The notes under the pieces are model-generated. The model did not search any database. It was not told the origin of the DNA and saw nothing but the letters and a program-made list of their open reading frames with translations. From Zygnema cylindricum (Eukaryota; Streptophyta; Zygnematophyceae; Zygnematales; Zygnemataceae): 63,578 bases of DNA. Both the position numbers and the translations under genes were made by a program. This document shows positions 1-14,175 of the stretch, piece after piece. The stretch's first letter is position 1. Every line of letters begins with the position of its first letter. The stretch lies in assembly GCA_037447655.1 (NCBI GenBank), contig JBBHKE010000417.1, positions 188,001-251,578 on the forward strand. Reading direction: 5' to 3'.

Positions 1-807
1 CATTGCACATACAACAGTATTCCATTTTGTTATCTCGGAGCATGGAAAGATGTATGTGTGTAAACCTGCAATTCTGATGTTCACTTTACATAAATTATCA
101 TCCAACTAATTCAAATTCCCATCCATGGTAGTGAAATTTGTACCCAGTTATTGATGCTAGCAGCCGGCCTGAGTTCAAGCTTAACCAAATCATTCACCTC
201 CGATTCTTGAGCTGTTAAGCTTAGTTTATTCGTCCATTTAATCCGTTTTTGTTTGGTTTGATATTATTTTTCTTTGGTTTGGTCCTATATAGATATATCT
301 TGTTCAGTAGAATGCTATGAATTTCCAATGCTAAAAATGCACGGAGAAATGGAGGTTTATGTCACAGTACCGCAGCAAAAACGTTTAAAATGGAAAAACT
401 CCACCGTTCATTGTAATTAATCTAGACCATTCTGATTTTCAAATCAAGTTTTTGCAATCCACACAATATTTAGTACGCACCACATTAATTATAGACAATA
501 AATTGAGTGGAACATTAATTATTCATGTCTGTCAGCACATTGTAATGGACTATACCATTTTGTTTCATCCATATTGTCAACTGGTTGCAATCCTCAATTT
601 AGTTTTCGTAATTCATAGAGTTTGGTAAGCCAGTAACCAGCAGTGTGAGTGTCCCTATGATACCCAAAAGTCCGGGAGTGCTCTTTCATTCCAGTCTTGT
701 AGTTGTTGTATTCAGTTTTCTGATTGCCAACTCGTTCTCAAAGCACATTTTGTGCGAAATAGAGTGTTTAGGTTTGATAAAGTTCGTGAAACAGGCCAAT
801 CAAGCAC
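1..807. other. Sequence upstream of the first recognised VPS52 exon
   Basis: AT-rich and without a convincing coding exon. The N-terminal exons of VPS52 (about 90 codons in Arabidopsis) are not found between the window start and 1956, so this may be the tail of a long intron or the missing exons may be too diverged to see. The same holds for 1029-1955. Confidence 0.4.
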
Positions 808-1028
808 TACACCGCAAATCGTTATTAGCGTCAAGGGTTTGTTTGCCACTTAAAACATATTTTCTCCGTACACACTTGTCGGATTGTGGATCTGACGGTT
901 GCGATTGAAAGTTAACATTCTCAGCTTCCGACTGGCGGTCTCAAACTGAAAATCCAACAAGTGTGTACGGAGAAAAGATGTTTTAAGTGGCGAAAAAAAC
1001 CTTGACGCTAATAAGGATTCGCGGTGTA
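808..1028. mobile_element. TA-flanked MITE, family 1
   Basis: About 220 bp with long inverted ends. The left end reads TACACCGCAAATCGTTATTA and the right end is its near complement, closing with GCGGTGTA. The match extends inward about 70 bp through a shared stretch ending near CTCCGTACACACTTG. TA stands at both outer edges, which fits a TA target duplication (Tc1/mariner-like). No transposase is encoded. It is the most symmetrical of about ten related copies in the window. Confidence 0.75.
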
Positions 1029-1955
1029 GTCTCTATTCTTTTTGTCTCACTTCCATCTCACTTCTTATTCCACTTTTTTGTCTCATTCTTAGCAGAAACA
1101 CGATGTGCTATTTTTTTCTTTTTGAGAATATGAAGGCCTGCAATTTAACCTTGACATGTGATGCAAGTTGTAATGGAAAACAAAACGCACTAAAGTATGG
1201 AAGGTTGGAAGGTGCGGAAATATAAGAGTAGGAAAAGCAAGATATGTCAGTATGTACACATGTACATGTCGCTGTAGTTCGAGTACAGTATGTGCTAAGA
1301 TTATGTACAGTAGCAAGATGGGTTTTTTTCAACATGGCTCTTTTCAGTCTCAGTGAACAGGTTAGTATGGTTCATAGAGATCCTTTATGGTTCCAAGCCT
1401 TGGTTTGGGTTGAGCCAAGTGGGGCCGAACTGAAGCGTTTATGAATACTATAATGTCTTGCAGTCTTTAATCCAAACAGTATGTGCAATGCATATGGCAC
1501 ATTCACAATTGCTGGATGAACAATGCAGCGAGTTCCTTGTACTTTCACATTTTATGTGGAGAAAGTATTTCTATTTTAGACATGCGCAAAACATTTTTTG
1601 CACTGCATAGCTGCTTTAGAAAGTTATAAATAGCGTTTTTGTTTAACATCATAGGCGTGGTTACAAGCCTTGACAAAGCCATTTATAAGCAGCAGTACCA
1701 TTTACTTTTAGACTCGTATGTGATTCTTGCTTTTGTGGAACTTATCCCAAGGATCCACTTCTGTGCCCTTGCGGCAAATGGATGATGGTATTTTTTTTAA
1801 GATCCTAGAGCTGTTTATTTAATGTTACTTGTTTTCAGATGCTCACATGTCAGCATGCTTTCCACGTAATTGTTGCCTGCATGAATAGCAACGGATGGAT
1901 TTCTAGAGTTACATTTTAAATAAAGGTAATGTATGGCATTTCTTGTTCTCTGCAG

Positions 1956-4900
1956 GACTACATCAAAGAGAGTGATAATCTGGTCTCACTACATGATCAG
2001 ATCAGACTTTGTGATTTTACCCTCACTCAGATGGAGGTGCTCCTTGGAGGCTTTCAGGTATTTCTCCCCATGTGGACTCTGAAAGCACATGAAATCCAGG
2101 TGTCAATATATGCATATATCAGAAAATCGGCTAGTTTTATACGAACATGTTACCCACTTGATAACGGCCCAATAGGCTGAAGATTATGGCAGAAATGAGC
2201 AGTTTTTTTCTTCGGCTGCATTCAATCAATTAAGTTTGCAAAAGCCGAAAATTGAAAAGCTATCAGTTAATTCACATGCCAGCGTCTCGAGTGTTGCTGT
2301 TTGTTGTTTTTTTCTTTTTCTGCTTTGGCATTCATGATTGACCTTGTGAGTTGATGGAGCTAGAGAGTCCAACCATGTTATCTTGGAACTGCTTGGGGGT
2401 GTGCCGGTGCAACTCTTTCAATGAACGTTAATTTCATCCATCGAGTATCTTACAGAGAATCGAAACCTGAATGGGCTCACGAGCTCTAGCTGTGAGCTGT
2501 GGGCCCTTTCTGTTGTCCACTGCAATATTCGTTCAATAGTTCTTCTAGTAGAACACTTTGCAGGTTACGCATTGCTGTGGCACTGCCTAACAAAGACTCG
2601 TAGGTACTTCCTCGTGTAGGCTTACATTTTAGTTTCATGGGGTGATTTGCTGGCCCATTTTTTTTTTCTATGTCATGAACTGAAATTATGGCTTTTAGTT
2701 TTCACCGTCTCCTGTCTCTGTCAATAACCAAGGTTAATGATGGTGATTATGCTGGGTTGGACTGGAAGGCGGATCTTGGGGCCATCAGTGCAGAGATTAA
2801 AAGCTTGCAAGAGAAATCGCTCGGTATGGGTGTGAGGCTTCGCAATCGGAAGGTTAGATACAGATGTCTAGTACATTTTTCTGAATGAGTGGCATGCATT
2901 ATTGGGAATATGATCTTATGACATAAGACAATACTTATAAAGGAAGGATGAGCTTGGTGGAATGTCGTTTTTTTTTTAATAGAGAGGTCTGTGGATTTTA
3001 GTATCTGGCAGACCGGAACACTATTTTATTAATAGCCATGCGTGGCCATGGCCCAGAGCATCTTTGTGCATTCATAGTTGTCTTTTTTTCTGCTCGTTGA
3101 AAGGCAGGGTGTGCATTTTGTGTTCTTTGGTGTTGACGATACTTCTACATGATCAAGTGATGTGGGTGAAAGCACTTGTTTTCCAGTGCTGCCTCATCTT
3201 CAAAACTGTAGTCCAGTATGTGCTATTGTCAGATAATGCTAACCTATGAACAACTATGCAGAGTGCTGAAGCCTCGTTGGGACGGTTTGTGGAGGACATT
3301 GTTGTTCCTCCAGACCTCGTTCACACAATTGTTGAATCCGAGGTAAAGAAATAGTTGCAATCTAGTTTCCCTTTTTGACTCTTAAACTGGAGCGAGTAAG
3401 CACACTTCAGCTGACTCCCTGTTGCTGTTAGTGTTTGTCGTTACTCTCTATTTTGTAATTTAAATTTTTGATGTTGAGATTAAAACAGCCAGTTGCTTCA
3501 CCAGTTTAGCAACTTTTATCGATTCAACTGCTTGCAGGGTCTGCACCTGCTCAGTATTGAACTCCATGCTTTGAGTGAAATTTTTTGTGTTATTCTGTAT
3601 CTTTTCGGGGGCGGAAGGCATAGTTGTATGCTATTCCTTGTTGAGAATGTTTGAGAGTTCGACAGCTTGTAGCATTTCTTTTTTTTGTTTGCTTTCTCTT
3701 TACTTCTTCCTGCACTTCACTGGTAGTATAGGTGATTGTTTGCCGTAAACGCTGACAGGTTCGCCCCTCTTATTGTTTGTCATAGGTCAATGATACCTTT
3801 GTGAAGGCCCTTCAAGTTTTGAGCAAGAAACTTAACTTCATCTCAGCCGACATCTCAGCTCGGACTTCGACTGCTCTGCGGGATGTGCAGCCAGAGCTGG
3901 AGAGGCTTCGAGTGAAGGCAGTAGGCAAGGTGGGTAGTCTTTCAATCAGTGAACAAGCTCACATAATATACTCTATATTAGTTTTCTATTTATGAACAGC
4001 TTGATACTGTGGCCTTCTTTGTGGGAGGGATGCTCTTGTTTTGCTTGGTTGCTAAGTTCAGGCAGAGAGCTACTGAATTGCTTAGTGGACATATTGGGAA
4101 ATATAAATGAGCCTTTGGTTCTAGATGACTATTGTGTTTAGTTTACTCCCTGCTGCTGTTTTAATCCATATGTGAAGATACATAAGAGTTTCCTGATAAA
4201 GGAGGCCGAGGGATCATTTGCAGGCCAGAGACTTTCTCATGCAAAGAATGTGGGCACTTCGAAAACCTAAGACTAATATTCAAATACTGCAACAAAATGT
4301 GCTGCTAAAATACAAGTGAGCTTTCCAGTCCATCTAGTAGTTTTTTGTGTACATGATGTGACATGATTTCAGTTTCTGGTTCAAGAAAGGAAGACATTCT
4401 ATTTGGAGGAAGGGTATTTCATTTCACAGTAGCGAAGCACGCAATTGTTTATTCACTATGATACCTCTTATAACGTACCTTTAAATGTTGGAAACTTGTG
4501 AAGCCATTAAGAGCTGAATCTGGCATTTTTTATCCTAAATTCTGTAGCAAGTGGAACTTGACGACTGTTAAATTCCAATGTCCCACTCTTGAGGTCCAAA
4601 GTATTTTGAATCGAACTTTACGTGGCTGCGAAGGACCTCGCAATTTGCTCATATAGACTTTCTTTAGTAAACTTTATAGGAGGATAGCTACATATTTTTC
4701 AAATGCCTTCAATGCAGCTGTCAATTTCTGTTCAAGTCGTGTACTTGTATACCTTTGCTGATTGGGAAGCCATAATTTTGTAGGAGCATAGCTGTTGCTT
4801 CTCTACACTGCCCATCGTTATTAAAGTTAATAACACTAATTTGGTCGCAACATTTTTTGGCCGAAATCCATAAAATAGTGTTTACACTACTATTTAAGCG

Positions 4901-7900
4901 AGTAAATTACAATCTGCCACGTCTCCTTGTACTAAATAAGTATTATATGTTCTAATTTCGTACACCAAAAAATCTTTTATGCTAATAATGATGGAAAAGG
5001 AAGTCAACATATGTTTTGCCGTATGTGTGTTAAGTTCTGTAAAATGTTGTTCTTTCATTGTCGATTTGTTTCTCGAGAACATTTGCTAAGTCTTTTTAAA
5101 GTTTTTTGTTTGTCATGGTGGTCGTCTGTCTGTATAGCATATTTCTTTTGGGTTAACATATTGTTTTTGACAGGTATCTTGCTGAGTTTTTGCGAGCTCA
5201 TGGGAAGGACCTTTACTCTGAGGTTTCTGGTGCCTACGTAGATACCATGAGTAAGGTAAGGATAGACTGCTCCATGACGTTCAATTTGCTCTGATAGTAT
5301 CTAAATTAGCCTCGATACAGTGGTAGCCTATTAGATGAAGCCATCTGAGGCAGTTCTGAAGTTTGCCATGGTTAAGCATTTTCAATACAAAGTTGACGCT
5401 CAGACTAGAAAAAAATGTTATTATCGGTACTGAATTGACACGCTTCTACATTTTAGGTGCACGCATTTTGTAAACTGGGTATGTGAGGGGATATGAAAAT
5501 GTAGGAGCTATTGCTAAAGGTTGAGACTCTATCTAGAATCAATAATCACGAAACAAGAAAAAAACAACAAGAAGAAGCAGAAATGTTAAGACATTGCAGC
5601 TGGTGTTATTTTGTTACTAATTTGTTTGATTAGACTACATGATGCCAACAAAGTATGCTAAACTATTTTTCTGACTTTGAACATGAGCGCTGTGTTAAAT
5701 ATGGCAAGTTTTGAATGATGTATGGTGGTGTGCATTGGACAAGCCCCAGCTGTCTATGTGCAGCAACAGGATTTATTGAAATTACATTTTGCAAATGACC
5801 ATTTTTGTGATACAGGTCCTTAGTCTGCACTTCCGAACATACATTTTGGCTTTAGAAAAGCTACAGCTGGACATAGTTACAAAGAACGATCTTATTGGTG
5901 TGGATGATAGCAGAGGCGCTGGTCTCTTCTCTCGCTCACGTGAACTGAAAAACCGTTCTGCTGTTTTCTCACTCGGTGATCGGGCTGTCCTTCTCAAGGT
6001 TGTCTCTTTTGCCTTAGCGTGTGAATAGGCCCCGATATTGATTATGTATTTCATGATAATTTGTGAAGCATGTGTCAGTAAGGCGCCAAAGGCAGCAGAT
6101 TTCTGATGGTCGAAGCATTCGTTTCTTGTGGTGCTCTTACATTTTAGGAATGGTTCAAGTATTCTGAATTTTCAGTCTCAGCTTGTTTCTTCACCTGCTT
6201 TGACAATGCCTGGAAAGATTGTTGTCCCGCTGAGAATTAAGAGCAATATTGTGAAAGCAAGATTTTGGTTCAATTGTTTGTCAACTTTTACCATCGCAGA
6301 TTTTGATGGCAAACGTGAGCTTACAATTGTATCAATAGCAGTTCTGAAGCTAAGCTTCCGGGTGATTTCTGGGTGTAACCGTCATTTTTCCGGGTCATAA
6401 CGGTCCCAATTGAATGTCTCGTATAAACTGTGAGACAATTACAGCTTGACATGGTCAATTTTTCTAGACATTGTCACTCATCTTCAGGACGTCACCCTCA
6501 ATTTCCGAAATGAGTGGCATAATCACATCAAACACTTACAAATTAGCTCGTAATCACATGTAAAATGTACAAATGGGTTGCCCAGGGCTTCCCAAAATAA
6601 GCAGCCAGAAACCTCGCTTGCACGTTCCTAAAATTGAGAGATGAATTCAAGGGCACCGGAGTTTCATCTTGATGATTTTCTGCACGTCAATGCCCTCTAA
6701 CAGGTTAAAACAGCTTTTATATTTTGCTCAGCCTTACCTCAATAAAGGACAACGGACGCGGGGAAAGCCTCCCAGGGCATGCCTAAAGAAATTCTTCAAA
6801 GTTTCAGGCTGTTTTTGGAACATTGACGACAATAATTTCAGTTGGATTGAGTTACAACCTGTGGCATACCCTGAATGTTGGTTCATGAAACTGTAATGGT
6901 GTGGTTGCAGGATTTAGAACAGCCTGCCATCATTCCGCATATTGCTGAAGCAGGCACTTTGAAATATCCCTACGAGGTCCTTTTTCGAAGTTTACACAAG
7001 CTCCTCATGGACACAGCCACATCTGAGTAAGTGTTGAACTCTTTTCTATGAAAGTCGTGTGATTTTCAAAACCGGTTTTTTTTTTGCAAACTTTGGAGTA
7101 GAGGCCCGGGTGGCGTGGTAAACAGATGATGCCATTTGCCTACTTAGTTACCATTTTGGATTGATCAACAGACTTAGCACCTAGTGCAGTTTGACAGTAG
7201 AGTAACTTGTGGCAATTTCATAAGAGACATAAAACAGGATCTGAGAGTTAACGAGGGGAGCAACTTCTAACATCGTACCTTTGGTTGAGGTTGCATGACA
7301 AGATAGTCACTGCATGAGTTTTGGGAAATATGTGGTTAATGTTTGATTTTAAATTTTTTCTCGTATTTGTGTCTAAGGGTGCTTGAAATTAATCATCCAT
7401 TTGTACTCTTCTTAAACCCCAGGTTTCAGAAAAAGCAGTGAGGAATGCAAGCACATGTTGCCATGGTTATAATTAAATGCAAGCTGAAGGAAAGAGACTG
7501 ATGTTTCTAGCGTGGGAAGAGAAAGTGACTGGAGAGATTAATTATAGATGGAATGTGGAGTGGAACGTAGGAGAGATGGAGGAGGCAAGGGTTTCAGGAA
7601 ATTTTGTTTTGCACAACTTCAGCTGGTTCATCTACATTTTACTTTGCCCACTTTATAAAGCTAGCATGTTTTCCAGACATTTATGTGTTTTCCATTAACT
7701 TAGTTTGAATTGGCGTTTTCTGTAAAATGTATGCTCACTGTCTAATCAGTAATTGCGGCCATTGGGTTCAGGTACCTTTTCTGCCACGACTTTTTTGGAA
7801 ATGAATCTATATTTACTAATATTTTTACAGGTGACTTTGTCAGCTGCCTTGTCGGAAGTCATTGGTCAATCATTTGTATTCTGAGTGTTTTTTCCTGATG

Positions 7901-10900
7901 ATTGGAAACGTATTATCAGCCTTTGATGGATCGAGTCTGGCTTGGATTTTGACTTTACTTTTGCGGTGGAGTCCTTTTGTTTTATTTCGGTTTTTATGGC
8001 AGGAGAATTAGCACTTCCAGGATGTATAATCTGTATTTTTTATTTCTGTTCAAAATATAAACAACTCTGAAATGCGATGAGAGAATGGTACTTGCAGAAT
8101 TGAAAGGCAGGTGGAATTTGGGCTTTGGAGCTCGTCTTTCCATCTAAAAAAGTGAGGATGTAAATTTGCTTTTAGGTGATATTTTGTCAAGGCACCTACA
8201 GGCAACTTATGCCTTCTAGTTATATTGAAGCAAGTTACTGACATGGGTTTAATTCTTGTACAGGACCATTTGCTGTTATTGACGAACACCTCCAGGCAGT
8301 CCTTCCAACGTGTTATGATGCTATCGGGCTTATGATGATGATTCGTATGACTTACCAACATCAGGTGATTGAATACTCCTGCATGAATGGTTCACAATTT
8401 AAAGTGCATTCCAGGTCGTTGGAGGAAAAAATTAGATGAGAAGTGAATGCATAGAGTTAAGTGCACCTAGCCATCCTGTTTATACTCTCCCATTTAACAA
8501 GTTTTGCAATTAACCGTCTTAAAAATAGGGAGATTTACCGACAAAATAAAAATATATATATTGATATGCAACTGCAGAGGATGGGTAAACTGCGGTATCG
8601 TGTCGTGGCAAAACGGAAGGAGAAACCAAAGTTCTCTGAGTTGGAAAAAGGGTAGGAAATATGTGTGATAAAATAAGGGTTCACACAGTATTTTTGTGCC
8701 AAACTGGTTGCAGTTAATTATGTCGCGGAGGAGAGTTCCCTGTCTGGACGCTTATCTTGACAAGGTACACCTGTTTTACTGTACATGCAAGCTGAAATCT
8801 TTGTGACTGTTTATGGATGTAACAACTGTTTATTCTGTCCTCTGAAAACTTGTGTTGGGAGTGGCGTGTTTTATGAAGGTGAACATTTTGATCTGGCCAC
8901 GTTTCAAGCTTGTATTTGATCTCCACCTTCAGAGTGTTCGAACTGCAAATGCAAAAGCCCTTTGGGAGGATGATGTACACCCACATTATGTGACTCGTCG
9001 ATATGCTGAATTTGCAGCTTCAATGATGCAATTGAACACAGACTATGGAGACGGTCAGGTAAGAATGATGTATACATCTCTGCTTGTTCTACTTGAAGCA
9101 TGATGGAGTTGTTTTTTTTGGTTAAGCTGTATGTTTTCCTTGTCAGGGTTTACTTGTATCTATGAAAAGTGCATGTGGCCAGGTGGTCTTGAATGGCATG
9201 CTGAAAGGGCTGCGATTTTTCAGGGTTAGTTCAAGAGCAGATAGTTTCCACACATATAAGTGGAGCATGCCATTTTGCCTGGAGTGTGTCACCATTGAAT
9301 GAAACTCAGAGATCTTTTTGTTTTACTTGTTTCCTTTGGCCGCTCTATTCAGTATACACTACTCAATAGGTTTTTACCTCTCTCTGTTGTTTTCAGCTAG
9401 ACCTTAACCTCGATCGCTTACGAGTAGCAGTCGACAATCTCCTTGTTGAACTTTCTCGAATGTTTCCTCGCCAGAAACAGAGGACCATCTTCCTGATTAA
9501 CAACTACGACTTAGTGCTGTCTGTGCTTAAGGTGGGCAAGCACTCACTGTCCAACTTGTTTTTTCTGTCAAATGTTCATTATATATTTATTAGTGTTGTG
9601 TATTGGTAGCCTTTTACGGATAACCGATGTGTACCTTTTTTTGACCTACCGATATTTGATGTTTATCAGTCTGTACTTCATACATACAGTTCCATATTCT
9701 GTACTGAAAGTACCGTACCCTGACGTAATTTTTTTCAAGTCAAAATTTCAAATACCCGAATCCGACATTTTTTTTTTCAAAATCTGAACACCCGAAATCC
9801 GACCGGGTTATTGCACGCTTCTAAATTGTTACCCGGTATCCGATGCGTGTTTACGAAAAAAAAAAGTTAACTGAAACTCGATTTCTCGTTACTACCTGTG
9901 CTCCAATAAGTACAACATTAGTGGTACAAAGTACAATAATGTTGGATAGTATGGACACTAGTAGTACGTACTTACAAAACCTTCATTTTTTTTTCGTTTT
10001 TTGCTTACCCGGCCACACCCGATTTTTTTTTTTTTTGAATCACCCGGCCCCCAAAATTTGGCACCCGAATCAGTTCCGGATCCGTCGCGGCCGGCCGGGG
10101 ACGGATCGGGTACGGATTCGTGTACCCTATTGTGACCTCTGCCCCTCCACCCCCCCCCCGGGGGATATATCGGTTATCGGTTTTGGTTATCGGTGCGGAT
10201 ATCGATTTATTGAAATTTATCGGTCCCCTTACCGATAAGGATAACCGATGTATCAATTATCGGACTTATTGCCGATAGGAAACTCACCGATACACATCAC
10301 CAATATTAATGCATATCTTCCCCTGGCACTCCGTCTCCTTCGAGCTAAGACCAAGCTGAACTAAACCAAATTGATGTGTGAAGCCACAGTCGTTTTCAGA
10401 GTGGTTTGGATTTTGTGTTACTGTTTCAAACTAATTCAAGTTAGTCCACTTGGTCGTTTGAAGGTTTGGATCTGTAAAATGGGGAATTGCTCTCCAAATC
10501 AAGGTTCAATATTTGTCATATTCTGGTATGACTACACCGTTGTATGACATTTGGGCTTATTCTGGTACAAGCGACTGTTAGAGTTCTCAACCTCACGGTT
10601 TCTTTCCTTGTGTAGACTCTTCTTACAGTCTCTGTTAAGTGCGTGGTTAGTTTGGTTCACCAAAATTCTCAACAATACTGAAAACTTCAATTTCTGGCCA
10701 TTTTGCTAGCTGGGAGTTCAGACCGAAGGAACAAGCTTATGGAATTTTATGTATGAAATGTTGTAGGAATATGCTGATAGGACGGTGGGACTATGGATTC
10801 TGCTTTGCAGGAAGCAGGCGTCAGTGGTGGGAAAACGAAGCAGCAATTTGAGGACTTGCTCTCAAGCTTCACAACTGTCTTTGTGGTAAGTACTAACTTT

Positions 10901-12981
10901 TGTATAATCCCTCCCTTAATCCACATTTCTGTAGTGGTGGGCAAATTATTTGACGTATACATTGTCCACTATCTTCCTGGGGTATTCTTTTTGGAGCATT
11001 CTTATTGTTGAGTGTTCACAAACAGGAGCCTGTCGTCAGAAATGGTTGTTTTAACTATCTGTCACTTCAGAGCTTGCTGAAAACTGTACCCTGTTTTCTT
11101 TGCGGTTTGATGATGCGATTCTTGGCTTGTTTCAGGAGGAGGAGCTGCGTGAGCACTTCCTGAAATTGATTGAGTTTGTGAAGACAAGGGCAGGTGACAA
11201 GACTCCCAACCGTCTGTAAAAGAGCATTAAATTTATTTGTAAATATTTTAATAATTTTAAATCATTTTGGCCAAATAATCTTCCATGCTGGTCAAATTGT
11301 GAACTGTTTCACTGATGTGTATGCTTCCTGATAGGAGCTATTTTATGTTATATCTGTACCTTATAAATTGTGAGGTAAGTACGTGAACAACTTGGTGATG
11401 TTGTAAATTTTAGATTGATCTGCTTGACTATCTCTCCTCCGTGAGGTAGAGTGGATCCGGTTAAAATTTGAATGCTTCACAAATGGCATTAGTATCTCCA
11501 CATTTATGTGTTAAATCAGATGTCCCTGGAAACTCTGCTTGAGCCAATGGATTTTGGGGATGTGTGAATATGTGAATATGACAGGTACTGGTGAGGAGCA
11601 CTCGGCCAGTGCTGGAAATTCTGGTGCCGCTGTAGCCCCCATTTCCTTACAAGAGGTGGAACCGCTTCTCAAAGATTTTGCAGCACGGTGGAAGGTATGT
11701 GCAATCATTGGAGATCCGTACCGGTACACTGCCCATCGCTATTAGTGTTAATAACACCAATACAGTCGCGATTTTTCAGGCAAAGATCCATTACGTTTTA
11801 ATAATAATATTCAATGGGAGTGGACTACAATAAAATATGTTTCCCTACACATTGTATGAATTCTTTCTTGTATTTACACTAATAATAATTTCTTCAAATA
11901 GCGATGGGCAGTGTACGTGCATGGACGCTCCATTTGAGGTATGCATCACTGGCTATGATACGATGCAGTGATCCTTTTCAGTTAATGCTAATGCGTTTAT
12001 GTTTCTAATAGCCTGACAACAAGGTTCACAAGGAATCACCTGGAAGTTGGCCTTGCTGCATTGACGCATGTGCATAAATTATTTGCTGCGCTCTGCTCTT
12101 AGTATCTGAATTTGTCATTTGTCTCTATTGCCGATACCTGCCCATGTGTTTTTTGCATGTCTCCCTTTCGGTTTAGCCCTGTAATCTTCCGTTTACCATG
12201 TAGGCTGGTGGGATAATTGTTCCATTAATGCTTATATAATGGAGTTTTGACAGTCTCTTGCTGGCCATGCTGTTCATTCTTCTCGCATGTGGTCGTGATG
12301 TTACCCAAACTTTGCATGTTGTACTTCTAACACAAAAGTCTGATTTTTTTTGACCAGATGGCAATAGAGGTGATGCATAAAGACGTCATAACCAACTTCA
12401 GCAACTTCTTGTGTGGAATGGACATCCTCAGAGCGGCACTCACACAGCTGTTGCTGTATTATACACGACTCTCTGATTGCCTCAAGGTACAACAGGGCTT
12501 CCTTGTCCCTGTGGAGTATGTATGCTATCAGGGGGATTTGCTTGTGCTTGAAAAATGTCACTGTAATGTCTTTTGTATTCTTTTTGTTGTGAAGTAGGCA
12601 GTTTTGCCAGAGCATTGTACACACATTCTGGGGCTCAATGACGAGTACTGTTTGGATACTTTGAAATATATTTAAAGCTGCTTCTCTTTTTCCTTTATTC
12701 CTTCTTTCTCTCGGGATTTTTTTTTTTTGAAGGCAATGTTTGCGAGCATTTCATGCAATTGGACTTTTTCAGGAGGCCACAGCTTGTCAATTGTTTAACT
12801 TGTCTTTTGCTTGGTTCTCTCGTCTTGTCACGTATTGCTCATAAGCTTGTTTTCTGTTGGTTTTGTTGGGTGGGCGGGATGTACCTTGCAGAGAGTTGGT
12901 GGTGGTTCTGCCCTTGTAAAGGATGTAGTGTCGATCCCATCAATCATGTTTGAGATTAGGAAGTACAGTAGAAATTTTTGA
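1956..12981 (+). CDS. VPS52: VPS52 (POKY POLLEN TUBE-type) vesicle-tethering subunit, 5'-partial
   Basis: VPS52 is a subunit of the GARP and EARP tethering complexes, acting in retrograde traffic from endosomes to the Golgi. Eighteen exons with GT-AG borders and consistent phases: 1956-2057, 2769-2852, 3262-3342, 3786-3929, 4224-4315, 5174-5255, 5816-5998, 6911-7026, 7772-7830, 8264-8364, 8714-8764, 8879-9058, 9397-9531, 10811-10885, 11136-11193, 11585-11694, 12358-12486 and 12892-12981. They join to 623 codons plus TGA. Blocks closely matching plant VPS52 include DYIKESDNLVSLHDQIR near the start, SRRRVPCLDAYLDK, LWEDDVHPHYV, NFLCGMDILRAALTQLLLYY and a C-terminus close to SIMYEIRKYSKTF of Arabidopsis. 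Arabidopsis VPS52 has about 707 residues, so roughly 90 N-terminal residues are missing. No frame break is seen, so the gene is probably functional. Introns contain MITEs at 4804, 9591 and 11725. Confidence 0.95.
4804..5002. mobile_element. TA-flanked MITE, family 1, in a VPS52 intron
   Basis: The left end TACACTGCCCATCGTTATTA is clear. The right end is decayed (GCTAATAATGATGG near 4981-4994). The inside shares CTACAATCTGCCAC-like sequence with the copy at 25402. It lies in the intron between the exons ending at 4315 and starting at 5174. The right border is approximate. Confidence 0.6.
9147..9224 (+). other. Possible cassette exon of VPS52
   Basis: A 78-nt open stretch with acceptor TTGTCAG and donor AGG|GTTAGT, phase 0 on both sides, lies between the exon ending YGDGQ and the exon starting LDLNL. 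It would add 26 in-frame residues. Plant VPS52 joins these two blocks directly, so this is either an optional exon or a chance open stretch. It is left out of the main model. Confidence 0.25.
9591..10302. mobile_element. hAT-like MITE in a VPS52 intron
   Basis: Imperfect inverted ends TAGTGTTGTGTATTGGTA and, at the right, the complement of TGGTGATGTGTATCGGTG. The 8-bp flanks are ATATTTAT (9583-9590) and ATATTAAT (10303-10310), 7 of 8 identical, which is the hAT target-duplication length. The inside has repeated GGTTATCGG-type motifs and a short C/G run (CCCCCCCCCCGGGGG) near 10149-10163. No transposase. Its termini resemble the element at 16842. Confidence 0.75.
11725..11915. mobile_element. 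TA-flanked MITE, family 1, in a VPS52 intron
   Basis: Ends TACACTGCCCATCGCTATTA and the complement TAGCGATGGGCAGTGTA, with TA at both edges. It lies in the intron between the exons ending at 11694 and starting at 12358. A copy with a well-preserved pair of ends. Confidence 0.75.
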
Positions 12982-14175
12982 TAAGATCCTTTATTTTTTA
13001 GGTTGGAACCACTTTCCCCACTAGTTCCAGAACTTTTAATGTGAACTCATGCAATCGTGTATCAATGCAAAGCCTCTGGGTTTCAGAATCATATGTGGCA
13101 GAATGGTGAGAGGTTTGTGGCCTTTTGTTCAGTAGAGTAGCTCATGAGCTCATCTTGAGATTGTCCCTTTTTTGGCTGTCACTGCTCTGTTGGTCATATG
13201 TGTTAATTCTTTTTTCTCCACTTTTTTCCGTGCACACTTTTGACCGCGGATCGTTAGCTTAGAACCTTTGTTTCCATCACAATGATTGGTTTAATAACTT
13301 GGAAACAGAGTAAAGTTGTTATACTCAGCAAAAAAACCTTAATACTTAACACTGTACATGGTGTACTAACAGAATGCCGGCATGCTACACGACATAAGCC
13401 ATATTGAATGCTTCCTTTTGTGCCTTATCGCTGCCTGGTATCACTTTGTCTCTGTGGGTTGGTCTTTATAACCACGATTTTTCTATGATTAACTGAGATT
13501 CTATAATGATAAAGATCCGGCACTGACTGACCGAAACTACAACAAGAGTTTACATGATCTTCAAAGGATAAAGTAGTGGTAGATGTCCAAAATCATTTCT
13601 TCGCCGTTTGTATGTGGAGATAAAACTCGCTCTGTGACATTTGTGAGTTACGTCAAGCTGGTAAAGATTGAATCCCGGTTAGGTCCTTATTTTGTCGTTT
13701 GAGATGCGACAAATGTAAAGAGTAAGATAGTTTGAGATACTGGGCCATGGGCATGTACTGTGCTTTTTTTAGAATCAATGTCATCACGTCTCATTGATGC
13801 ACCGAAAATTTCAAGGTTTGAACCTTTTGGTGCTGTTTCAAACATTTTTGAGAGCCGCATCAAAAGATTTTCTTTGCCGTTGATTCACAGTGGCCTTTTT
13901 GGTTTGTTTTCCACTGCCCTATCAGGTTTTGTTTCCTTTTGGTGTTCTTTCAAACAAACTTGTTTCTTTCAGAACAATTTTTTTTGTGTCAGTCCAAAAT
14001 TAATTTGTTGGTGGTACTACAAATTTGCGTTTTTGTTGATGTACTAATAGTTATTTGGATTTTTTTTGGAAATAACCAATTGAAGTTTGTACTCTAGCGA
14101 ATATAAACCTGCCTTTCGCACATAATACTATACGCTATGCGTACTATATTGTTTAACAATGTTCGTACGCTACAG
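12982..14175. other. Intergenic sequence after VPS52
   Basis: AT-rich 3' flank. No coding stretch or repeat family member recognised. The transcript end of VPS52 presumably falls here, but no single polyadenylation signal stands out. Confidence 0.4.
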
